Source: Verrucomicrobiia bacterium
Lineage (GTDB): Bacteria; Verrucomicrobiota; Verrucomicrobiia; Limisphaerales; UBA1319
DNA length: 6,713 nt
Assembly: GCA_017880715.1 (NCBI GenBank)
Contig: JADGRT010000169.1
Coordinates: 1-6,713, forward strand
Direction of reading: 5' to 3'
Part shown: in pieces, positions 1-5,704 of the stretch
Layout: every line of letters starts with the position of its first letter
Position numbering within the stretch: the first letter of the stretch is position 1
The notes under the pieces: generated by a model
Database searches by the model: none
What the model was told of the DNA's origin: nothing
What the model saw: the letters and a program-made list of their open reading frames with translations, nothing else
Translations under genes and position numbers: made by a program

Positions 1-390
1 GAGTTTCGTAATAACAATACCGCCCTGCTCAAGCAGCTCGAGGAGCAGAAGAAACGCTTCGAGGGCATCGACCCGGATGAATTCCGCAAACTAGCCGATG
101 AAAAGCGGCAGCTCGAGGAAGCGCAGCACCTGAAGGCGGGCGAAGTCGAGAAGGTGGTCGAGAACCGGGTCAAGGGTTTGAAAGCCGATTGGGACAAGCA
201 GGTGGCCGCCCTTTCCTCGGAGCGCGACTCGCTGAACGGCCGGCTCACGGCCATCCAGATTGACCAGGGGGTGATCACCGCCGCGACCAAACGCGGGCTG
301 CGGCCCACGGCCATCACGGCGCGAAAGCGCCTCTCTTTTTCCAAGAGATCGTTCCTTGGAATGACGCGCATACTAAAGCAACGTCCTTAA
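1..390 (+). CDS. Phage scaffold-like protein, 3' fragment with an aberrant tail
   Basis: The frame is open from the first base, so the gene begins upstream of the window; 129 residues are visible. Roughly the first 95 are charged and heptad-like, rich in Glu, Lys, Gln and Leu, as in a coiled coil, with the block FEGIDPDEFRKL near residues 20-31. Then comes a segment reading IDQGVITAATKRGLRPTAI near residues 87-105. This pattern resembles tailed-phage scaffold or minor structural proteins that help capsid assembly; I recognise it from memory and the family is not certain. Family members normally continue with more sequence after the RPTAI segment, but here it runs into a short Ser/Arg/Lys-rich tail and stops at 388-390. 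The stop overlaps the convergent OPT gene by 18 bases. I infer a truncated prophage remnant or a rearrangement junction near 316-330. No other phage gene is visible. Confidence 0.6.
   Translation, partial: EFRNNNTALLKQLEEQKKRFEGIDPDEFRKLADEKRQLEEAQHLKAGEVEKVVENRVKGLKADWDKQVAALSSERDSLNGRLTAIQIDQGVITAATKRGLRPTAITARKRLSFSKRSFLGMTRILKQRP
318..340 (+). terminator. Possible intrinsic terminator: GAAA-tetraloop hairpin plus T-tract
   Basis: The sequence GGCGCGAAAGCGCC at 318-331 forms a perfect 5-bp GC stem closed by a GAAA (GNRA) tetraloop. It is followed directly by TCTCTTTTT on the plus strand, the usual shape of a short Rho-independent terminator. A second hairpin follows at 339-361 (7-bp stem, 9-base loop). 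The element lies inside the open frame of the phage-like fragment, just where recognisable phage sequence ends, so that frame's tail may not be genuine coding sequence. The stem is short, and function is inferred from shape only. Confidence 0.35.
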
Positions 391-2178
391 AAGCCCGTAG
401 ATGCCCACGCTGAGCGCCGCCAGCGAATCGCCCGCGATCAAGCCGCCACCGACGAGCGACATGGTGCTCATGTCCGACGGTATCTCGCCGCCGGCGGAGT
501 TGTTCGCGCTGGCTTGGCGACGCGCCTGGACCGTATCGAACACCGATGCCAACACACCGCCGCCCCCCCACCAGTAGAGCGTGTTCAATTCCACGAAACC
601 GCCGAACGAGGAGGCATACGGGCTGGGCAGGATCACCGCATCAACTAAAAAGTCCGTCACGCGGCCGGAGCGGCTGGAATCGGCAAACTGCCGGTAACGC
701 TGGTTCCTTTTGAGCAGCTTGCGGATGATTTCCGTGACGAGCCCAAGCGCGATGCCGATTTGCAGGGCGGTCATCACGTGTGCCTTCGGATTCGTAATGC
801 CTTTGAGCGCGCCCACGAACTTGTAGGTCATCGCCGACTGCCATTGCTGCGCGCCCGCGACGTGCTGGCTGAACTGGTCCGCCCGGAGAACCGGATACGC
901 GCTCATGAATATTTTGGCCAGCCCCACGGCCAGCACCGCTCCCATGGCGATGCCGATGACCTGGTACCGGAATTGCATCACGCGATTCGTGCCCAGCCGC
1001 CAGCCGGTCGAGCGATCCTGCTGCATGTCGCCACCCTCACTGCACGCAATGAGCACGATGGCGGCGCACATGAGTCCGATCCCCGGATCTTTCAGCCCGA
1101 GCGACGCCAGGATGAACACGGTCATGACAAACGCGCTGGATATGGGATTGCTGTCCGAGATGCCTATCGAGATGCCATTCACCAGCACAAACAGGAGGCA
1201 AAGCAACACGGCGACGACGAGAAAGAAGACGGGCTGGTGCAGCACCTCGCTGCCAACGATTACCAATCCGGCGCCCCAAAAGATAATCCACAGAACGAGA
1301 CGAACATTATTCACGCGTTTCCAATCTTCCGGCGCGGCCACCACTTCGTCCCGCTGGGACCGCAGACGGCGGACCGCCTGGATAAGAATTAAGCCGATGT
1401 CCACGATGGCCGCGCCCAGGATCATGCCGAGCGCAATAATGAAACCGATCTTTCGGAACGGCGCCCCCGTTTCGAGCCAGCCGATGGAGATGAAATAAGG
1501 CTTCATCCATTCGCCGATCAATCCGACGACCAGCGCGGGAATGGCGATCCGCGCCCCTACGATCATGCCGGCTCCAAAAGTCGAAGTGGACACTCCCAAG
1601 GCTTCGATGGCCGTAATTTTGAGCGCCGCGAGTCCGCCGAGATAGCCGCCCAGCATGCCGCCGCCGAGCTTGGCAATGGAACGTTTGAGCAGCTTCTTAT
1701 CGGTAAGCGCGCGCAGAATGTTGGCCACCGCCAGACCGGACGGGAAGGCCAGTTGCATCTTATCCACGACAATGGGCGTATAGAGCATCCCCACCCCGAC
1801 GCCGAACATGCCGATGCACATGAAATAAAGGATGAGCTTCCAGGTCGCCGGCTCGGGCAAACCGAGCCAGACCATCGACTGCACGATCACGCCCATGCCG
1901 CACATGCCGGCTACGGATGCCGCCATCGTTTGCATGTAGTTGGCCCCGTGTTTGCCTTCCGGGCCGTAGGGCAACGTGACCACGCTGCCGAGGATGCCCG
2001 CCAGGACCTGCCCGCCGATGAAGAAACCGATCGAGAAATTCATGAACGCCGCCGAAATGCCGCCCAGCGGGCCGAGGATGAAAATCGCCACGCCTGCCAG
2101 CATCACATGGTAGGCGGGCGAACCAATGCGCGGGAGAAAGCGTTTCGCTCCGTTCGCGGGACTGGAGGTGGTTGACAT
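373..2178 (-). CDS. OPT-family oligopeptide transporter
   Basis: The 601-residue product is an integral inner-membrane carrier of the OPT superfamily, whose members import small peptides or, in the YSL branch, metal chelates, usually with protons. The sequence shows some 12-16 hydrophobic segments. Family landmarks in order are GSVVTLPYGPEGKHGANYMQ at about 64-83, the FPSGLAVANILRAL block at about 145-158, SDSNPISSAF at about 341-350, the hallmark CSEGGDMQQDRSTGWRLG at about 379-396, and a C-terminal LVGGGLIAGDSLAAL block at about 575-589. Length fits full-length prokaryotic members. A cytoplasmic loop lies near 270-292. The ATG at 2178 is chosen because hydrophobic sequence begins about 25 residues in. 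No clear Shine-Dalgarno site precedes it. The gene follows the MFS gene on the same strand, but a strong palindrome lies between them, so co-transcription is uncertain. Substrate cannot be told from sequence. Confidence 0.92.
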   Translation of the reverse strand: MSTTSSPANGAKRFLPRIGSPAYHVMLAGVAIFILGPLGGISAAFMNFSIGFFIGGQVLAGILGSVVTLPYGPEGKHGANYMQTMAASVAGMCGMGVIVQSMVWLGLPEPATWKLILYFMCIGMFGVGVGMLYTPIVVDKMQLAFPSGLAVANILRALTDKKLLKRSIAKLGGGMLGGYLGGLAALKITAIEALGVSTSTFGAGMIVGARIAIPALVVGLIGEWMKPYFISIGWLETGAPFRKIGFIIALGMILGAAIVDIGLILIQAVRRLRSQRDEVVAAPEDWKRVNNVRLVLWIIFWGAGLVIVGSEVLHQPVFFLVVAVLLCLLFVLVNGISIGISDSNPISSAFVMTVFILASLGLKDPGIGLMCAAIVLIACSEGGDMQQDRSTGWRLGTNRVMQFRYQVIGIAMGAVLAVGLAKIFMSAYPVLRADQFSQHVAGAQQWQSAMTYKFVGALKGITNPKAHVMTALQIGIALGLVTEIIRKLLKRNQRYRQFADSSRSGRVTDFLVDAVILPSPYASSFGGFVELNTLYWWGGGGVLASVFDTVQARRQASANNSAGGEIPSDMSTMSLVGGGLIAGDSLAALSVGIYGLLRTLL

Positions 2179-2237
2179 GGCGTTGCAGGCGAAAGGGTCA
2201 GGGCCGGGTTACTGAGCAGTCCCCAGCATGGACTACG

Positions 2238-2308
2238 CCGGGAGCGCCGGCATCCCTGCCGGCGAAAGCCCAACTTCCACGAGCCGGCAGGGATGCCGGC
2301 GCTCCCGG
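2238..2308. repeat. Perfect 26-bp inverted repeat, REP-like double palindrome
   Basis: Left arm 2238-2263 and right arm 2283-2308 are exact reverse complements over 26 bases, separated by a 19-base spacer (2264-2282). Each arm is itself palindromic: 2245-2252 pairs with 2257-2264 around the loop TCCC, and 2283-2289 pairs with 2294-2300 around GGGA. The DNA or RNA could therefore fold as one long hairpin or as two small ones. It sits between the stop of the MFS gene and the start of the OPT gene. No T-run follows on either strand, so it is not a standard intrinsic terminator. It resembles dispersed REP-type intergenic elements. Confidence 0.85.
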
Positions 2309-2355
2309 GACGTACCCGGTCGAGCCCGTCTGCTGTGGTCCATGCCGCAGGTTCA

Positions 2356-3759
2356 TCAGTAACTCTGGGAATCGTCGAATTTTCCAAGTCCGGCAGCGGG
2401 TTCCAAATCCGGCGGTTCGGGCAGTCGCCAAGCCGCTATCATGGCCGGCACCAAAAGAAAACTGGCATACAGCAGCGCCAGCCGAAAGTTGCCCACCCGG
2501 GCCAACAATCCGAACACCACCGTGCCCGCCGCCGCCGCCACCCGGCCGATGTTGAAGCAAAACCCCGCGCCGGTCGTGCGCAGCAGCGTCGGAAACAACG
2601 GCGGCAGGTACATCGTAAACAAGCCAAATACCCCGGAGAAAAAGCCGACCCACGGAATCCACCACAGCAAGGACTCATACCCGCGCGGCACGCAGAAGGT
2701 GCCGAACATCGCGCCAAAAAACCCGAGAAACATCAGGACCACCGCCAGCCGGTATCCCAGCCGGCGCGCCAGCCAACCGGCGAAGAAATTGCCGAACACC
2801 GAGATGCCAATCACCAGGAAAAAGGCCTTGCTGACGAGTTGTTCGCGCGCCGTGGATTCCCATCCAGCCTCCACCAGCAGATTGCGTAAATGCTGCTGGT
2901 TCCAAAACATGAATCCCCACCAGGCGGTCAACGAGGTGGCGCACACCACGATGGTCAACCAGGTGAGCGGCCGGACGCGACCGCGAAAAAGATCGCCCAC
3001 GCCGGGTTCTTTGTCCTTCGAACGCAGCTTGGCTGCATGCCATTCCTCAGGCTCGGGCACGTGCCGGCGAATCCAATAAACCAGCAGCGCCGGCAGAATG
3101 CCCGCCAGGAAGACACAACGCGGATACAACGCGGGCAGTTTCCAGGCCGGCAACCACACCGCCAGGCGCTCCTGAACCAACGGGGCGAGTTCCGCTCCCA
3201 GAAACACCACCGCGCAAGCCACCAGCACTCCAATATTAACCCCCGTTTGCAGCACCGCCGCAATCCACGGACGCCATTGTTTGGGCCACGTCTCCGATAA
3301 CAACGCCGATCCCACCGCCCATTCTCCGCCAATGCCCAGTGCCGCCAAAAACCGGAAGATCAACAGTTGCCACCAGGTTTGCGCCACCACCGAAAGCCCG
3401 GTAAACATGGCATAAGTGAGAATGGTCAAGCTCAACGTCCGGCTCCGTCCGACCAAATCCCCCAGCCGGCCAAAGACACCTCCTCCCAGCGCCCACCCAA
3501 CCAGAAACGCCGCCTGAATCCACGAGCTCTTTTCGCTTACCACCGCGTCGCTGACCGCCGAAGCCTGGACCAATTGCATGACAAAGGGTGCGGCCACGAG
3601 CGTGTAAAGGTGAATGTCCAACCCGTCAAAGAGCCAGCCCAGCCAGGCTGCAATCCCGGTTTTCCATTGTTGCGGCGAAATCTCGCCCAGCCGAGTCGCC
3701 TCGCGGCGCGGCACGGCATCGCCTTCCGAGCTAACTTGAATTTGGGACGGGGAACTCAC
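2356..3759 (-). CDS. Major facilitator superfamily transporter, organic/sialic/aromatic acid symporter type
   Basis: The 467-residue product is a 12-helix inner-membrane carrier, most likely a proton symporter for an anionic organic substrate. Helix 1 carries WLFDGLDIHLYTL (about 42-54), matching the D-x-x-D signature of the aromatic-acid:H+ and sialic-acid-type MFS families. The loop 2-3 motif A is GRLGDLVGRSR (97-107). GIGGEWAVGSALLSETWP (142-159) corresponds to the family's GGEWG block, and LFPTLLRTTGAGFCFNIGR (388-406) to the FPT-R-TG-G block. A central cytoplasmic loop spans about 233-262. The start is ambiguous: GTG at 3759 lacks a well-spaced ribosome site, whereas an in-frame GTG at 3714 (residue 16) has GGAAGG seven bases upstream and would give 452 residues. 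The gene is divergent from araD across a 255-base gap, which makes a sugar-derived substrate tempting but unproven. Confidence 0.9.
   Translation of the reverse strand: MSSPSQIQVSSEGDAVPRREATRLGEISPQQWKTGIAAWLGWLFDGLDIHLYTLVAAPFVMQLVQASAVSDAVVSEKSSWIQAAFLVGWALGGGVFGRLGDLVGRSRTLSLTILTYAMFTGLSVVAQTWWQLLIFRFLAALGIGGEWAVGSALLSETWPKQWRPWIAAVLQTGVNIGVLVACAVVFLGAELAPLVQERLAVWLPAWKLPALYPRCVFLAGILPALLVYWIRRHVPEPEEWHAAKLRSKDKEPGVGDLFRGRVRPLTWLTIVVCATSLTAWWGFMFWNQQHLRNLLVEAGWESTAREQLVSKAFFLVIGISVFGNFFAGWLARRLGYRLAVVLMFLGFFGAMFGTFCVPRGYESLLWWIPWVGFFSGVFGLFTMYLPPLFPTLLRTTGAGFCFNIGRVAAAAGTVVFGLLARVGNFRLALLYASFLLVPAMIAAWRLPEPPDLEPAAGLGKFDDSQSY
3714..3727 (-). promoter_or_regulatory. Possible ribosome binding site for an internal GTG start of the MFS gene
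   Basis: On the minus strand GGAAGG lies seven bases before an in-frame GTG (3712-3714). This is better spaced than anything upstream of the GTG at 3759, where the nearest purine run, GAGGAAAG, is about 17 bases away. It would remove 15 polar residues that precede the conserved first helix and are not needed for the fold. This is inference from spacing only. Confidence 0.35.
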
Positions 3760-4014
3760 GCCGCCGTTTGTACCGGCTTTCCTCAGCGCCAGCCAGCAGA
3801 AACGCTACCGGCGCGCGCGATCCTTGGATTTCGGAGGGGCGAGCTCCGGGAGCCCCATAATAAATGGGCGTCGTGGAACTCCGCCCTCCGAGCGTGACCC
3901 GTCCATCCCGGCATCTCCTCTATAACTGCCGGCTTCCGACTGAATTCGTGTTGGACACAGGGTCCCCCTTGAGCCTAAATGAACCGGTCAATGAATCGCC
4001 AAAACGATTGATCC
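3760..4014. other. Divergent intergenic region between the MFS gene and araD
   Basis: This 255-base gap must hold the promoters of both divergent genes. On the plus strand TATAAC at 3921-3926 is a fair -10 box, but its upstream -35 region is poor. TTGGAC at 3951-3956 could be a -35, yet the best -10 about 18 bases on is weak. Neither is convincing. No clear ribosome site precedes araD. No RNA gene or credible small ORF was found. An imperfect inverted repeat lies at 3831-3891. Confidence 0.4.
3831..3891. repeat. Imperfect inverted repeat, possible degenerate dispersed element
   Basis: The arm at 3831-3847 matches the reverse complement of 3875-3891 at 14 of 17 positions, including an exact 8-base outer part (TCGGAGGG). 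Inside lies a further GCCC/GGGC pairing (3852-3855 with 3866-3869) around an AT-rich loop. It could fold as a hairpin or be a decayed intergenic repeat. No T-run follows the outer stem on either strand, so a terminator role is unlikely. It could also be an operator for the divergent genes, but it is long and imperfect for that. Confidence 0.45.
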
Positions 4015-4752
4015 ATGAATTTCCAATCTCTCAAAGAAGAAGCCTTCGAAGCCAACCTGGCCCTCGTCCGCCATGGGCTGGTTGTTTTCACCTGGGGCAA
4101 CGCCTCCGCGCGCGATTTCAGCCAGGGCGTGATGGCCATCAAACCCAGTGGCGTTGCCTATGACAAACTGAGACCGGCCGATATGGTTATCGTCGAGCTC
4201 GAATCCGGCCAGGCGGTCGAGCCAGGCGGGCTGAACCCCTCCTCCGACACTCCTACTCACCGCTGTCTCTATCTGGCGTTTGAAAAGGTGGGGGGCATGG
4301 TCCACACCCATTCCCGCCAAGCTACGGCGTGGGCTCAGGCCGGCCGTGACCTGCCTTGTTTCGGCACCACCCATGCCGATTATTTTTTGGGCACCATCCC
4401 CTGCACGGCTGAAATGACGGCGGAAGAAATCATGGGCGGGCAGGGATACGAATACAACACCGGAACCGTGATTGTGCGCGAGTTTCAACAGCGGCAGTTG
4501 GCGCCGCTGGATATGCCGGCGGTCCTGGTGCGCAGCCATGCGCCGTTTGTATGGGGAAAGAACGCCGCGGCGGCGGCGCATAACGCCGTCGTACTCGAAG
4601 AACTCGCCGGCATGGCGTTAAACACCCTGGCCCTGTCACCGCAAATACCAGCCATCTCCCCTGCCCTGCTGACCAAGCATTTCAAACGAAAACATGGCGC
4701 CGGAGCTTACTACGGGCAAAAGCATACACCGGCTACTTCGACGTCGGCTTGA
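4015..4752 (+). CDS. araD: L-ribulose-5-phosphate 4-epimerase
   Basis: This 245-residue cytosolic class II aldolase/epimerase-fold enzyme interconverts L-ribulose 5-phosphate and D-xylulose 5-phosphate, feeding L-arabinose-type pentoses into the pentose phosphate pathway. Motifs match E. coli AraD closely: TWGNAS (26-31) and KPSG (43-46) for phosphate binding, SSDTPTH (76-82), HTHS (97-100) with zinc-binding His97 and His99, THADYF (119-124) with the catalytic Asp122, His175 as third zinc ligand in SHAPFVWG, and the C-terminal HGAGAYYGQ (227-235) with Tyr233. These separate it from fuculose or rhamnulose aldolases; the paralogues UlaF and SgbE catalyse the same reaction and cannot be fully excluded. 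It ends with about ten extra residues beyond the E. coli C-terminus. No araA or araB lies nearby. The 3' end overlaps the UVR-motif gene by 20 bases tail to tail. The ATG at 4015 fits the family start; no Shine-Dalgarno site is seen. Confidence 0.95.
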   Translation: MNFQSLKEEAFEANLALVRHGLVVFTWGNASARDFSQGVMAIKPSGVAYDKLRPADMVIVELESGQAVEPGGLNPSSDTPTHRCLYLAFEKVGGMVHTHSRQATAWAQAGRDLPCFGTTHADYFLGTIPCTAEMTAEEIMGGQGYEYNTGTVIVREFQQRQLAPLDMPAVLVRSHAPFVWGKNAAAAAHNAVVLEELAGMALNTLALSPQIPAISPALLTKHFKRKHGAGAYYGQKHTPATSTSA

Positions 4753-5497
4753 GCTTGCGCAGAGCATCCCGGAAACGGGCCGCTTTCTCGTAATCTTCGC
4801 GCTGGATGGCATCCTTCAAAGCCATCTCCAATTTTTCGCGCCGGGAGAGCGGTTGGTGTGCCTGGATATCCTCCAGCCATGCCTCCAGCGAGGCGATTTC
4901 ATCGCTATCCTGCTCCAGTTCGAATTGCTCCTGTTCCCGGTAAAAAGCGCGCAATTCCTCGATGCCGGCATTAATGAGCACAATCGCGCCGGCGAAATCG
5001 CCTGAGGCGAGCACCTGAGCGGCTTTGGCCCGGGTTCGCATCATGAACAGTTGCGGACGAAACTGCTCAAAAATCCAGACCAGATCATCGTTTTCGGCGT
5101 AGCGCTCCACCAGGTCGAACACCCGGAAATTCCTCTGCGTATCGCGCAGGACGCCTTCGTAATCCTCGAGCTGAAACAGGCAGAGATAGCGGTGATGATA
5201 TTGAATGGCCTCGAGCTGCAGCGCGGCGCAGGCTTCGGCATCCAACTTAAACCCGGTGTCGGTGCCATCCTGGTCCTGCACGTACCGCACCAAGGCGGCC
5301 TGATGATACTCCAGCAGCGATTCGCAGCCGCGCGGGCGCTGGCCGTCCGGCCGGCCCACGGCGTTCATCTGCAGCAAGCCGAGATCGATCCGCAACTGGA
5401 TCTTCGTCATCCCGTCTTTGCCCTTAAAGCGCCGAACCATGGGTTCGCCGGGCTGAAACTCCCACCGGTTCAGCAAATGCGAAATATCATAATTCAC
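4733..5497 (-). CDS. UVR (UvrB/UvrC) motif-containing protein of unknown function
   Basis: With the chosen start the product has 254 residues and no signal peptide or membrane segment. The C-terminus holds a clear UVR motif (about 220-250, EKLEMALKDAIQREDYEKAARFRDAL), the short helical hairpin that mediates partner contacts in UvrB, UvrC and McsA-like Clp adaptors. The N-terminus has a sharply patterned block, GEPMVRRFKGKDGMTKIQLR to IDLGLLQMNAVGRPDGQRPRG (17-57), that I cannot assign to a named domain. The middle (about 90-190) is helical, with a YLCLFQLEDYEGVLRDT stretch suggestive of a TPR-like repeat. No UvrC nuclease residues or zinc cysteines are seen. The frame stays open up to 5668, but the patterned block begins with NYDISHLL, which favours the GTG at 5497. 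The ribosome site is weak. A protein-binding adaptor role is inference. The folP-like gene lies upstream on the same strand. Confidence 0.8.
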   Translation of the reverse strand: MNYDISHLLNRWEFQPGEPMVRRFKGKDGMTKIQLRIDLGLLQMNAVGRPDGQRPRGCESLLEYHQAALVRYVQDQDGTDTGFKLDAEACAALQLEAIQYHHRYLCLFQLEDYEGVLRDTQRNFRVFDLVERYAENDDLVWIFEQFRPQLFMMRTRAKAAQVLASGDFAGAIVLINAGIEELRAFYREQEQFELEQDSDEIASLEAWLEDIQAHQPLSRREKLEMALKDAIQREDYEKAARFRDALRKLKPTSK

Positions 5498-5704
5498 AGA
5501 CTTACTATGGACACACCCCGGCTCGAAGTCAACGGGGTGCGTTTCCCCAAAAACGTGGCAGCCGACGTGAGTCGGCTCAAACTCCCGAGTCTGGCGCTGC
5601 TTTTCGAATGCTCGGCCGAGACAAATGATCCGGCTCACGCCGGATGCTACGAAAAAAGTGCGTTGCACCCCCCCCCAAAAAACCGCCGGCCGCTGGACCC
5701 AGGT
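5498..5704. other. Intergenic region with homopolymer tracts and a small hairpin
   Basis: Between the folP-like stop and the chosen UVR-gene start there is a run of nine C followed by six A (5668-5682), and a hairpin at 5628-5645 with a 7-bp ATCCGGC stem and a 4-base loop. The hairpin is followed on the minus strand only by CATTTGTC, a poor T-tract, so I do not call it a terminator. The UVR reading frame extends through most of this region, up to the C run, but that extension shows no conserved-looking sequence. Confidence 0.45.

Noticed and set aside
760..1498. Two overlapping plus-strand open frames opposite the OPT gene
   Set aside because: Both are antisense to conserved OPT sequence, with low-complexity charged or Met/Thr-rich composition; they are shadows of the real gene.
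2103..2555. Open frames on both strands running through the inverted repeat between the transporters
   Set aside because: Their peptides are encoded largely by the palindrome and by shadow frames of the neighbouring genes; there is no domain and no ribosome site.
373..3759. A clear two-gene transporter operon
   Set aside because: The genes share a strand, but the 177-base gap with a strong palindrome and no shared substrate evidence leaves co-transcription unsupported.
5628..5645. Hairpin downstream of the folP-like gene as a terminator
   Set aside because: The 7-bp stem is followed on the minus strand only by CATTTGTC and not a T-run, so termination there is not supported.
5498..5668. Longer version of the UVR-motif protein starting at a GTG at 5668
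   Set aside because: The extra 57 residues are compositionally unlike the rest, begin at the C homopolymer, and precede a natural N-terminus at NYDISHLL.
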